Of a stretch of 64,000 bases of DNA, positions 25,225-38,200 are shown in pieces. Positions within the stretch are counted from its first letter, which is position 1; each line of letters opens with the position of its first letter. A program made the translations under genes and the position numbers. Below the pieces are notes generated by a model. The model was not told the origin of the DNA. It made no database searches and saw only the letters and a program-made list of their open reading frames with translations. The stretch covers positions 10,692,406-10,756,405 of the forward strand of contig JAPFBE010000002.1 of NCBI GenBank assembly GCA_034336665.1. Reading direction: 5' to 3'. The stretch comes from Luscinia megarhynchos (taxonomy: Eukaryota > Chordata > Aves > Passeriformes > Turdidae).

Positions 25225-25902
25225 TGAAGTAAATAGTCTCAGTTAATGAATGTTAAGAGTTGTTAAAGAAACTGTTGTTACCTTATCGTTTTATCCACTT
25301 GTTAGTTTAATAGTTCTCTGGTCAGTCACTGTGTAGTCTTTCCCAGTTGAATGTACAGTCCCTATATACTTCAAACCCCAGTTGATTGTATCCCAGTTTC
25401 CCACTTCCGCCCTTCCACTTACCATTTCCGCCCTTTCCCTTACCTCACTTCCGGTCCTGCTGCTGCCTGTCCATCAAAAACAGCAACGCCTGGTATGTAA
25501 ATTCGTCGAAACTCCCAGACACCATCGCTGCTAGAAGTTCCCGCATGGAGCAGAACCCCCAAGAACAGTGAGCTAAAAACCAAAATTAAACCTCTAAACT
25601 ACACTGATCAGCGAGCCATGCCATCGGTCATTGCGAGCCATCTCTGTCTCCACAACCATCTATTCACAGTTATCTAAAGAGCGACCAACGGTAGTGACCC
25701 CCTGAACCAACGAGCCACTCCCAGAGTTCTGGACGTGCCTGTGAGGTTGGAACTCCCATTCCTGCCCTCGGACAGGACTGCACGAGAACCTCCTCTCCGC
25801 GTTGAACTGGCAGCAGCAGCAAGCGTCGGGCCTCCCTACGACCCCCATTAAATAAAAGAGCTGGCATTTAATAAAGGCTTCGGCCCGCGCGTGTTTATTA
25901 CA
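25225..25902 (+). mobile_element. solo LTR of an endogenous retrovirus, 678 bp
   Basis: The segment begins TGAAGTAAAT and ends GTTTATTACA. Its inward-read ends, TGAAGTAAAT and TGTAATAAAC, match at 7 of 10 positions. GTATG flanks it on both sides (25220-25224 and 25903-25907), a 5-bp target-site duplication. LTR signals lie in order on the plus strand: a TATATA box at 25363-25368, then three ETS-like TTCCG sites at 25402-25410, 25423-25431 and 25446-25454, and two AATAAA polyadenylation signals at 25851-25856 and 25870-25875, close to the 3' end. CpG content is higher than in the flanks, which suggests a moderately young insertion. No internal retroviral region or second LTR is present, so it is a solo LTR left by recombination. 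A 5-bp duplication would fit ERVL-type or some ERV1-type elements. The exact family is not identified. Confidence 0.7.
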
Positions 25903-28900
25903 GTATGATTGCATAAATCATCAGTTTAAACAATGTGGCAGAGAAATCTGAACAGACCAACTAAAAAGACACAAAAGTCAAAACAAAATCCAGACCTCTC
26001 TCCACTTAGCTAATGTCTAAGAATGACTGTGGTGACACACCTAGTAGAAGGCAGGAATAATTTTAGATGGCTTGTAACAACAGAAGCCCAACACACACCA
26101 AACAACACCACCCCCCATAAAAAAACTGCAGCAAACCCAAGAACACCTGAAAACAAGTAGTTGTTTTCTTAAGTTCTCTTTTTTGGGGGGATATGGGACT
26201 GGGAGGGGAAGAAAATACAGATTTCCAATATGCTGCTCTACTGTATTTGTATCAAGCTAGTCACAAATATATTTCAGATTCCTCCCCTCACTGATTTTTT
26301 TCTTCAAAATTTAACTGGACAAGGCTATAAGCAACATGATCTTACTTTAAATTTACTACTGTTTTGGCAGGAGATTGGACTAGAGATATTCCAGAGTTTC
26401 CTCTTAATTCCAATTATTTTGTAATTCTATGATTTTTCTCTTCAAGCTGTTGACTCAAAAAGAACAATTCTGCCTTCTGGAGGGATGATGCAGTGTCAAG
26501 TACAGGGAAACAGAGATGCACTTTGTTGCAGAGCTTTAAGGGCATCATTCAGAAAAAATGTTTACTAATGTGCTGAGCTCTCAGTGCATCAGTGAAGGAA
26601 CAGCATTAGCTATGTAACTCAGAATGTCTCAGAGTACTTCAGTAAATTTGTGCCCAGATGCATACATATTAGGGAGATGCAGAACAGGGGCATTTCTGTT
26701 ATCATGTGACCTTAGGAGAAGCTACATGGTGCCAGAAAAATAGAAGAAGAGATGAGTAAGAGGGGAAAAGGAAGAAGAATCAAGATCTAGAAAAAATGTA
26801 AAGTAGAACAGGTTCTTTTCTCTGGACTTCCAGAGCCAATAGGTATGTTGGAAAACCTAAAGATGTCCAGGTGAACATCTTCAGGACACACTTTAGCAAA
26901 AAAGCAAAAGGCTCCTTTTTGTCCTTTGAAATATATTCCAATGGATTTGTGCAGTAAGACTGTGGGAAGGAAGCAATACAAGATATTGATACCCAGTTAT
27001 GGAAATGAAAATGTGTATTACAACAGAGTGTTTTTCTATACATTCATTTCATTAAAAAAATCTTTTCTATTGATTCTCTAATTAACACAAACAACCATAA
27101 AGACAATTACAAACAAATATAGACATAAATCAAATAGATACTGTATAAACAACTGAACTTAATTTAGCTGGCCCATAGAAATCATTATGCAAGAATACCT
27201 GACATGGCACATACCCAAGTAATGGAGAATCTGAAAGATAATTATTGGAAGAGAATAATGAATGTAAAAAAGAAATTTTAATCCAAACACAAATATGTCA
27301 AATACCTGTAAACTGACATAATATGATGAAGGCCAAGCTTGATTATTTAATATAGAGCTCTAAATCCATACTTAGACATATTAATAAGAGTTTTATTTTA
27401 CAGATGTGTTAATCATTTATAACTCCCTTGATAAGGGAAGATCAAGCCTTAACTACACAAATACAGCACTAAAAATAACACTACATACTCAAATCTGTTC
27501 ATAGGATAAATTAACATACTTATTGAAAATTGTACGTAGAATGATTTCAGCTATTTTTCTTTCACTGGTGATTCTTTCTATGCTTAAAAAACCCAACAGC
27601 TGTATCTGACTTCCAGTGTTTAGACATGTTATGTAAGAAATGCCTCTGAAAAAATCAGTGTTAAGATTTCCTCTCAGAATGAGGAGATCTAGGCTGTCTT
27701 TTCCCCTGCTGCAGCAGATGGATCAAAATAGTTAAAAATAGAATAATAATTTGGACTTAATATTTTGAAGAAATTTGCTCCTTCATTGCTGATAAAAAGC
27801 CAGCATTCATTTATTAATGGAATTATCTGGTAGTTCATTTCATTACCATTAATGCCATATTCATATAATGTATCATTAAATTGCATGTTTTATTTTTACT
27901 TAGCAATTTTTTGCTGCTATTTTAGCTTTCTTAAACATTGCATTATTTATGCAGAGAAAGAATACATGTTGATACAAACCCAAGAACACCAAATGGCAAG
28001 TTCTAATGTCAAGTCAGTTAAAAAAGTAAAGCTTAGAAAACATCAGGAAAAATTGTCATTTTTTGAGATCAGTTCAACTGTAGATACTCCACATTTTGCA
28101 CATCTGCAAGTGTATGCATGATGTTGGTCTAAATTTCCTGACTTTCCCTAAATTTACCATTTTCTATTGAAAAAAATGGCATTCTGGATTGAGCCTGTTC
28201 AGGGAGCATTTTTTTACAGTTTCCTACACTTCTTTCTGAAAATGACTTTTAATGTCTGTTTCAGTTTTCACTGCTGTAAATTGGGGGGTTTGTAGTACTT
28301 ATTTGTCCAGGCATAGTGGAAGAACTTGAAATAGAAAAAAGTGCTATGCATGTGAGCTGTACTTCAGCAAACCAATGCATGTTGAATTGGATGATTTGCT
28401 AAAATGTGAAGTGTTTTGAAATGGGAATTGTGAGTAGTGAATTATGGCTCTAGTGGACGTTATCAGAATAAAATACAAAATAAATATTAGAAATTCTTTC
28501 ATCTTGGTCAGCAGTCCAAGGTGTTTTGGGAAAATGGAAGCTTCCTAGGCTCTGCCTGTCAAGCAGCCTAGCAGCAAGCAGGAAGGTTGGTTAAATGTGT
28601 GAGCAGCTACATCAATGTTGCCTCTATAAATCTGCCAGCAGATAACTACAGGTTTAAAACTATTGCCTGTCATGCACATAGTATTTTAATGCAAAATATG
28701 CCAGCAAAATACATGCAAACAAATGTATGAAGTCAAAGCCGTTATAAGTTAGCAAATACTCATATACCTGTAAATAAAGATCACCAAGAAAAAGAAAAAC
28801 AAAGAACCAAAGGTTTTGCTCAGTATCCTAAAAGTGCTGTAAAAGCCACATATCTCTCTTACCTACCTGACTCAATTGTTTGCATGTCTACAGGCACCCC

Positions 28901-30279
28901 CTGTGATTAGCCAACATAAAACCATTGTACAAATATATATGTTTTGTTTCCTAATGCATATAGCAAATATATGAGATTTTAATTTAAATAGATTTGTCTA
29001 CAAATCAATCCATTCTTAGGGATGGGTTAGAGAGGGACTTGTTTTGTCTTACACTTGACAAAATTTTTCAAAAAGGGTCTCAAAAAACTTTCAGATTTGG
29101 TAATTTTCTGACTCAAGACATTATATCCTTGGAGAATGTAGAAAGATGTAAAGAAGTTGATCCCACAGTACTGAAAGAGGCTGTGACACCACAACCAGGA
29201 CATTTAAAGATTCCTGTCTGAGATGAACTGCACAAGCTGGAATTTTTCTCAACTTCAAAATTAATATCCTTTTCTGTTTCCCATGATGCATGTTATTTCA
29301 CTCTAGATTTTCAGAATTGATGGTTTTGATCCATCCTTTCCCTTATAATATAGTAAAATGAATCAAATGACACCAAACATTACAAAGGTTTCACAAAACT
29401 CTTGTAAGACATAACATTTGTTGTTACCAATTCAAGCTACTTTTAAGTGATAATTCAGAGAATATGGCAACAACTTTTTTCAAAATAATCAGGAAACCTT
29501 GAAGCACTTCTGGTAACAATATGCTTCTATTTGAAGATGCCAGCAAATATCCCACTTAGTGTTTTCCATAATCTTCTTAAACCTCCATATTTTCAAACTT
29601 CTTAGGAAAAAAAATAAAAGAATCTAACTCATAAACAAAACCCCAAACCTAGTATTTGCCATTTTGTAATGGCTAGAGCTTTTAAATTTAAATTTTATTT
29701 GCATGCTTTAAGTTGAAAAAGTAGGCTAAAAACTACTTCCCTGACATTCTGCTGCTTCATAAAAGGCCTTGGTTAAGTTACACTATTTAAAAAAATAAGC
29801 ATCAAGAAAACTGCAAATCAACAGTTGAAACGTTAGTAAGAGACGATCAAAAAATCAATTTACAATATAAAGGTCCAGTACATACTATAGTTCCTTAAAA
29901 TGTAAAGTAGAACTAGGGAAATTAAAAGCTATTGCAGGTTAGCATGGAAGGGTCAGAATTTGATTTTTGATTTGCATTATGTCCATGGATTTTAGTAAGG
30001 TGCATTAAAATTTATTAAAAGTGACCTGTAGCATTTTCTTTTAAAAGGCTGATGAGACCTCTGAGACTCAAAGATATTATCATTCTCAATGGTCCAAACA
30101 ACTTTTTACAACAACCTTTGACAGTACATAAATAAAGAGAAATGAATACAATTATCTCTGCTTCAGATTTGCAAAGCAAGTAGAAGTAGTTCGTGATGGT
30201 GAATCTATATGAAATAGTTTGATTTTTGATTAATTTTGCCTTTCCAGCTTGCTGATAAATTAGTCTCAGATGGCCTCAT
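25903..30279. other. AT-rich sequence with nothing recognised
   Basis: Strongly AT-rich unique DNA, apart from the G-quadruplex motif listed separately at 26185-26208. Open frames up to 89 codons (for example 27852-28121 and 28994-29221) show no domain. Confidence 0.55.
26185..26208 (+). other. G-quadruplex motif
   Basis: GGGGGG, GGG, GGG and GGGG separated by loops ATAT, ACT and A satisfy the standard four-run quadruplex rule on the plus strand, in otherwise AT-rich DNA just after the second LTR. Confidence 0.65.
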
Positions 30280-30301
30280 GTATATATATCTATATGTCTA
30301 T

Positions 30302-30354
<53 letters not shown>

Positions 30355-30369
30355 AGCTATATCTATCTA

Positions 30370-30400
<31 letters not shown>

Positions 30401-30622
30401 ATCTATCTATCTATATCTATATCTATATCTATCTATATCTAATCTATATCTATATCTATATCTATATCTATATCTATATCTATATCTATATCTATATATA
30501 TCATCTATATCTATATCTATATCATCTATATCTTTATATCTATATCTATCTATATCATCTATATCTATATATATATATCTATACATCTATATCTATATAT
30601 ATATCTATATCTATATTTATAT
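30280..30622 (+). repeat. TATC / TATATC compound microsatellite, about 340 bp
   Basis: Starts as TATATATATC, then has 13 uninterrupted TATC units at 30303-30354, a CAGCTATA interruption, mixed TATC and ATATC units to about 30430, and long hexamer (TATATC) arrays to 30622 with ATC insertions. The open frame across it (an IYLS-repeat peptide) is an artefact. Arrays of this length are normally highly polymorphic. Confidence 0.95.
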
Positions 30623-31474
30623 GGTACTGCTTGCCACTGGCTGCTTTTGGATGAAATATGGGATTAGTCACATGGATTTCTGCCCAAGTTTGCAGTCTTT
30701 ACTCACATACTCCTCAGATTTTTTTCACTCAGGAAAAATTCTTTGAATAAATAATTGTTTGCACAAGTGTTCATGCAGAACAAAATTAAAGAGATCATGA
30801 ATATTGATAGCAACAAATCTGTTTATTTTATTCCAACAATTGCCTGCAATTTTTGCTTTGCTTCACAATATTCATTCAGCTGCAGTAGACAGGAATATGG
30901 TACATTCTTTTTGTTGGCAAGACTGTGAGAATTGAGGGAAAGAAGCTTATCGTGTCTCTAAAACATTTTAGGACCTTCAGCTAAAACTCAATCCAAGAGG
31001 TTCAGAATCTTTCCTGTGGAATGCTGAGCATAACACTGTCACTGACTGTCGGGTCTATAGGTACTCAGTACCTTCCAGGAGATGCTTTGTGGCAATTTGT
31101 TTTCTATTAACATTTGCAAACAATCCAAGATTGCAATGTTGTCAGAATGTGAATGGCTTGAAAAAACTTGTTGAAAGATATATGCTAACATGTAGTTTTC
31201 CAGGCCAAGGGAAATAGTGGCTTCTTAGTAAAATGCAGGATTAGATCCTGGTAACACTCATTTTCAGCCAAGGTTTACAAACATGGATACAGAGAGTGCA
31301 TCCTTCACAATGTGAACAAGAAAATCCCTTCAAACTTTATTGCACAAACAACACTTTTGGATGTGGGAGGCAAAGATTTGCACAAGAGCTCCTCCCAAAA
31401 TTAAATGAATTTGATTATGAGGTAGGAAGTTGTTGTCCAGTCTCTGTTCACTTAACATAATTCCAATGATGGCT
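30623..31474. other. AT-rich sequence with nothing recognised
   Basis: Unique sequence between the two satellite arrays. No exon, RNA gene or transposon is recognised. Confidence 0.55.
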
Positions 31475-31641
31475 TAATATATATTATATTAATTATATTA
31501 TATTATATTATATTATATTATATTATGTTATGTTATGTTATGTTATGTTATGTATTATATTATATTATATTATATTATATTATATTATATTATACTATAC
31601 TATATTATACTATATTATACTATATTATACTATCTTATATT
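31475..31641 (+). repeat. pentanucleotide satellite with ordered variant blocks
   Basis: TATAT/TATTA pentamers fill the first part, then about five TTATG units (about 31526-31552), then TATAT units again, then a block in which TATAC units alternate with TATAT (about 31591-31635). The variants lie in contiguous blocks, which points to stepwise local amplification. Confidence 0.95.
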
Positions 31642-31849
31642 TAAGACAAGCCTGTCACTGCTCTGTTTAGGATAAGGAAAGAAAAAAATTATCTATGCAC
31701 ATGAGACATCTCATTGCTGAGAGACATAGATGAAAAAAGATTATTATGGAATCTACTAGATGGTGTATATAAAGGTAACTCTGTTTCTAATATTTTTGCA
31801 TTAATAGAGCATATTCTTCTTCAAATATACCTATTTAACTAATTTAATT

Positions 31850-32250
31850 TCATTTGTAAAAATGTAGCTCTCTGAAATTGTCAGTGATATGATAAAGCTA
31901 ATTAAGACATGCATGGTGTTAACAGTTTCATTAGAGGAGATAATATTGCACAAGAAAAATAAGAAATCATTATGATGAATGCCTCAACATTACATTACAT
32001 GTTAATGAAGTGTAAATGATCTAATTATTTTTGAAAGAATACAGATTCGATTAAACTGTCGGAATTAAATTGGAAAGGACAGCCTATTGTACTTTTTATG
32101 TACAGACAAGTTAGCGTTAATTAGGCACAATCTACAGGAACAAATGAGGCACAACCCTCGGTGAACAATCATGTATCCGTTGCTCAAGGCAGGTTTCATA
32201 AAGAAATATATTAGGGAAAAAATTGTAAGTCAATTAAATACAGTGCTTTA
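31850..32250. promoter_or_regulatory. candidate conserved regulatory block, homeodomain-rich
   Basis: Three TAATTA homeodomain cores occur at 31899-31904, 32022-32027 and 32118-32123, with ATGCAT at 31909-31914 and further AATTA and TTAAT cores between them. No long frame is open, no repeat is recognised, and isolated CpGs (attcgatt, gtcgg, tagcgtt, ctcggtg, tccgtt) have survived in AT-rich DNA. This is the texture of a developmental enhancer. It is inferred, not shown. Confidence 0.4.
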
Positions 32251-35200
32251 GCAGTGGGAGGGAAAATGAGCAAAATCTCTGTTCCCTCCCCCTACATTTT
32301 GAGTGTTTATAATGCAATCACTCTGCCTGTTCTGCTCCATCACTAATTTCATAAATACTAATTTTGCTGATGAGACATTTTGATTTGTTTGCCATCTACT
32401 TTCCACAAATGACTTTCTGGAGGCAGCATGGATTTTGGATGTAATTCCTTTTCTTTGGGCTCAATTCTCTGCTTTGACCTAAAGGTAAAATAAGGATAAA
32501 ATGGAACTAGTAGGCCTTGCAGGTGAGGAATATTACTCAACCACTGTTTGACTTCACCTGGGTGTTCCTAGGGGACTGATAGCTATCATGTGAAATTTAA
32601 CCTAAACCAAACCTAATTTTAGTTTCCTTATGCTACTCTATGTTACATTTTCTCCCTGTTTCAAGAGCCCTCTAAAGACCCACATGCAACTGCAAACATG
32701 GCATTAAAATGCTTTGAGAAAACAAAATATCTATTTGATTGGTTCGAGCTGATTCAAAAGTCCTGGAGAATCTGGATATATCAGTAAGGTTCTTGTATAA
32801 CTGTGTGTTTCATTCCAAAGACATTGAGCTTCAAGGTTTTCCAGCCTTGCCCATTTAAGAAGTGGAGGCACACCAGCCTGCTGGCTCTTCATCTAGTTCA
32901 GGGAGATCTGAAAAGAAAGAGTAAACCTGCTGATACTGGTAACTACCCTCAAAATTCAGTTGACCCTCATAAAGCCCAAGTGCACAAAGCAGAGCTGAAC
33001 AAGTTGTTATTGCACATAAACTGATGTTGCTCTATGCATTGTAACCTGTACAGCTTATTTGTGGGAGAGTTGTAGCTTATTGACTGAGACTTCCTCCGTG
33101 TGCAGAAAATAAATCGTAACCCTACCCATCTTTATCCCCATACACTCCCTCTCCTTCCCCTCCTCCTTTTTAAAATGAATCTCGTTTTTCAATGCTTACA
33201 CTCAAAGCAACATTTATAATCCACAGTTTACAAAGCATGGTGGCAAGGAGTTCCACAGCTCCACAAACTACATTTTTAGTGATCACTTGCATGCAAGCAT
33301 CCATGCAACATATGCTAGAAGTTCATTCATGTCAAAGGTTATTCAGAATAACTTTACTCCAAAAATTAACACAAATGAGATTATCTGATTTAATACACAG
33401 TTATTCAGGAATTTTAGTTCTATATAAAACACCCTATAAAAATGGAAAATTGGTTATTATACTTTCTGATTTTTCAGCTGGCTCTCACTGCTGAGAAAAG
33501 ATGAGATCCTTCTTTTTGGTCCAGGCTACCAGGAGAGCACTGGACAGCTGCTGATGACCTGGAGCACTTCCACCTATCGTGCAATATCCAAAGATACATG
33601 TTTTATGGAAGGAGAGTGCCGTGCAGACCCAGATGGACCACCCCTTGGCAGTTGTGTGGATGAGTGGCAAAGGACTGGTGTGCTGAGACATCATTCTGAT
33701 CAGATCAAATGCATCTTGTGGCTCTGGGCTCTGCTTACTATGTCAAGGCTAATCTCCTCAACCTGACTACATAAATAAAGGCAGGACTAAAATTTCTTCA
33801 GTTGAAATACTGCAGTGTTAATGACTGTTTCCATCTGGTTTCATTTATTCCATAAAATAAAAATCACAATAAATTCTATTAAATAAAATGCACCTAAAAG
33901 CATAATCAGGGATAAAAACCTACAGGCTGAGGGAGTAGGCATCTTTGGTGGAGCCCCCATAATTTATATATATATAATCAGTGCCATAAAACATAAAATT
34001 TGGCATTTTTGCCAGGAACTTATAAAGATATTGAGGATTATTCTCTTGTTACCCCAAGTAGATTAAGAGGTTAATCAATTTCAGATAATATTCGTTAATC
34101 TTGTGAGCTATATAGTCACACTTCAGCTTTTTGAAATTACTTTTGCTCCTAATTATTTCTTCTCTCTATTGTGCATAGCACAACTGAAAGCTATTAATGT
34201 CCTAAGGTTTGATATGCAATGATTAACCACAATATTTTTCTCACAGCTCCTTCTGAGTCCACCCAAATGACAAATTATGTCCTTTTATTAGCAGAGCACT
34301 GCACAGGCAGGTTAGAGTATCACTTCCAGAGTGCAATGCTTCAGGAAGGACTAACAACATCCATGCAATTGGTGGGAAACAAGCCACAAAACAAGGGTTG
34401 GATCCTGGGCTCAGTGTAAACACCCAGTAAATCAGCCTTTGCACTCCAGTTCTGAGACAACAGAAGGGCCATAGCCCTTTGCTCAGTTAAGAGGCAGATG
34501 GATTAAATCTGATGTTTTCTTTTCCAAGCTGTCCTTCTGGATCACACAGTGCTGAGGAGGTACCTTTGTACCAGAATCCTATGGGACTGGAGGTGACTTC
34601 CTGCAGCACCTGCCTTTCAGGCAATGGCATCATCCTGTCTTACATGTCATCATGCTACCGCGAAGGCAGATACCAAAAAAAGGTTTGACTCTTTCTACCC
34701 ATTACACCAACAGAAATCTGATCCACCACAGCCTCACTTCTCTGGTGTCTATGTCATCTGCTACTTTCTGTGGTAAATGTATTCTTAGGTGGGGTATGCC
34801 CAGTCAACATTCTCCTTAAGCTTTAAGAACTGTTCTCCTGCTGGTGTTTATCTTTGTAATCTGTTTACAGAGACAATAATTTACCTGCTCAGCTTTGTTT
34901 TGCCTGTCTAAACATAGTTGGCCCTTCTATCTCTTCTTCTTAAGTGGGAATCTCCATTCTCCCAGTGACATAATGATCCTTTCAGGTACATCTTCTAGTC
35001 TGTGCCAATTTTTTTTCAGACAGGGGTGATAACAACTAGACACAGCATTCTTGGGGAAGTCTTGCTGGTACAATAAAAACTTTGAACAACATCGCTGAAT
35101 TTATTAATTTTTATTTTCCAATAATCTTTCTCATATCCAATTTTGGACTTCTGTTAGGTGAGGTTCTTCTAGGTTCCCCAAAATGCTGCAAAAAAAGGGG

Positions 35201-38200
35201 AAGAGCAGAGATAAAAAAACAAAACTACAAAAGCACCTAACATGCTTATTGTCTGGAAGTTAAAATCTTAGAATCAACTGCTCCTACTGTCGTTACTATA
35301 TGCTAATGTAGATACAGCCTGAGACATCAAAACTTTAGCAATGGTTGGGATCTGAGATTATGTTTCCCTTTTGACTACTAGTTTCTAGTGTGCTAGTTGC
35401 TGTAAAGCTCCTGGCCCATTAATCCTCATATTCTGCTGCAAATTCATAGATACTGTAATAAACTGTCATTTTAAGTATTTAATTCTTACTCCTTAATTTT
35501 TTCATGTATAATTGTTGTAATGGTAATCAAATTTATTGTCGTAGTTATTTGAAATGTAATATCTGATAACTAACTCGAAAGAGTAAGTTACATTTTTCAG
35601 ATTTATTTTATTAATCCAATGCATTGTTTAATTCCCTGGATGAAACATAATATGTTAACTAAGCATTTATTTTATAAATATGCAAATAAAATACTAAAAA
35701 AAATTACTCAAAACAACTTACAATATCAGGATTCATCCAACAGCTTTTAAAACATTTTAAAATTTGTTACAAATAATTAAACATTAATATAATCCAACAT
35801 TTTCAGGTTTCTAAGGGAGTATCATGTATCTGGGAGGACAGTTTGAGACCGATAATACCATAAACATTATGTAGAATTGAAATGAAAAATGAAACATTTT
35901 ACATTTTTAAAAAATATAGTACTATAAAAAATTTAGCAGCATTAAGTCAACAACATATACAGATATTTAAATGGAGCTGTGAAAAGTCCTATGTGTATTA
36001 GTTTCAGAGTACTAGCAGAAACTTCTGATAATTTAAGAAATTAATAACGTTCTACTTTCATATACATGTCCACAACTTGGTTTCAAATGAATAGTGTTAA
36101 TATACTAAATATAACAATAAAAATTAATTTTACATCTTCTAGATATTGTCTTTATGCAGTGCAACATTTTTTAAGAGACCCAAACAGTCCATCATTGCAT
36201 TTAGATTTATTGCCAAATATGGCTTGTTGAAAATTGAAGAATTGGATATACAAGAGTTCACACATGTTTAAGAAATAAGTTGCTATATGAAATCAGGTCA
36301 AGCTAGACATCTCATCTTCTTATATATTTTAAGAGAGTATTCTTATTTTAATAGGAGTACTCAGGTTTCCTAGGTGATTTGAAGCTTCTCCATAGACTGA
36401 GGATTGTTTTATTGGAAAATTGTACGTAGCCAAAAGCCGTGTTTCTTGATAAGGTATGAGATAACTTTAAAACAGACTGAAAGATCCTACAGAGTAGAAT
36501 CTGAAGGGAACTGCAATAGATCTCTATCTTTTGCTTACTGATATTTATACAAGCATCAGGTTTCTTCACCCAGAGTAACTTTTTTGCAACATTTCTGTAT
36601 CCTAATGTTTCCCATTAATGAGACACGGAATTCACAAAGCACCACCGAATGCGATACAGACGCATCAGCCACTTAATGAATTGCAGTGTATTTCATTAAA
36701 CTATATGAGTAATTTGCATGTAGTAGGAAGTAATGACCATCCCATTTGATGTGCATTAGTGTTCCAATTTCTCCTCACTGCCTCTATTTTCTCTGCAGTA
36801 AAAGCCCAGCCACATTTTGCAGGAAACCAACTCACTTTCCTACCACATTTGTCAAAACACCCAAACTCCTGCAGGCCCTTTGCTAGAATGGACAATTTCA
36901 GGAGCTATAGTGACAATGAATAAAGAGGTCAAAGTACTTGACTGGATTTATGGTACATTAAGAGACTGCTGCAGCCATGGTGGTGGAATTAGGGCAGCCA
37001 TTTAACTCAGCTACAGGGACCAAGATCCCAAGGTGAACATTTTGTGGTGAGTTGCAAAGTGTCTACAAAATATCTCTACAATCCACATGCTGTAATCTTT
37101 CTCAGCTTGGAGACTTCTAATAGGGTTAGTAGTAAAACTCTAATAAGATGATGGCCCTATATGGTATGTACTTTGAATCCCTTGAGAGCTTTTTACTTAT
37201 CTGTAAGACATTCCCGCAAGTTTAATTTTGAAAACCTCCACTGTGGTAATGATTCCTCATGAACTATGATACTATTATGTATACTCTGTAAGCTTTTAAT
37301 ATAACAGTCTCCACCTAAATGGATTTTCTCAATGGAAAACAGATTTATTTTTAACTTTATGACTTCTTATACTGTAATTTGATAACTATAATGCCAATAG
37401 GTTAATCATATTGATGAAGTACCCAGAGAGACTGTATTTAACACCGCTTACCCTGTGGAAAAGTAACCTGATTTACTGGAAACCTTTTCACCTTTAGTGG
37501 CAAGGGAATAGCTGCTAGTTTGGCCCTGTGTTCAAACATATAATTCCATAGGCTGGCATGTAACCCAAAGGCAATATTACCACTGAAGGATTGATCTGAA
37601 TTAACAAGCTTTAAAAAGGGGGAGGGGAGAGAGTACATGGAGAGGGAAAAACGGGGAGAGACAAAGAGAGTTCTATGGCAGGCGAGTACACACTTTGTAT
37701 CTTTCTTTGTGTATGAAATTCTTTCAGATTGTTGTTTGGGCAAATTATTTCTGCTATGGAATCAAGATAATTGCTAGCTCCTTTGTAAGTTTTCTGAACT
37801 CACATGGTGGATATTAGCTGAGATTTTTATTTGTAAAGACCTGCACAAGATGAATGAAATGTTACTTCGTGCATATATGTAGACTAACAAACAATTTCCT
37901 TCAGGAAAATAAAGGATCACTAGTAAATTTCTTTCTTCTGAAACATACAGCTGCAAGCAATTTGTTCAGTAGTTTTACCGTGTATCTGGAGAATTTGCAG
38001 AGATCAAACAGAATGCAAAGGTGGCCTTCATTGCATCAGTCCTCTGTCTCTCTGTGCACGCACTTCCTTGCAGCAGAAGTCTTCAGCACTGCTCTTGGGT
38101 GTGCTCATGCTCACCAAAACACATGCAGGTATTACAGCTCCATTACAGGACTGCAATACCTGCAGACTACCAGCCATTGGATCACAGGATTGCTCATAAC

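Noticed and set aside
30236..30746. 158-codon plus frame with IYLSIYLS repeats
   Set aside because: It is the translation of the TATC/TATATC microsatellite.
37618..37663. G-rich block as a quadruplex
   Set aside because: Two of the loops between G-runs are too long or too few runs are available for a standard motif.
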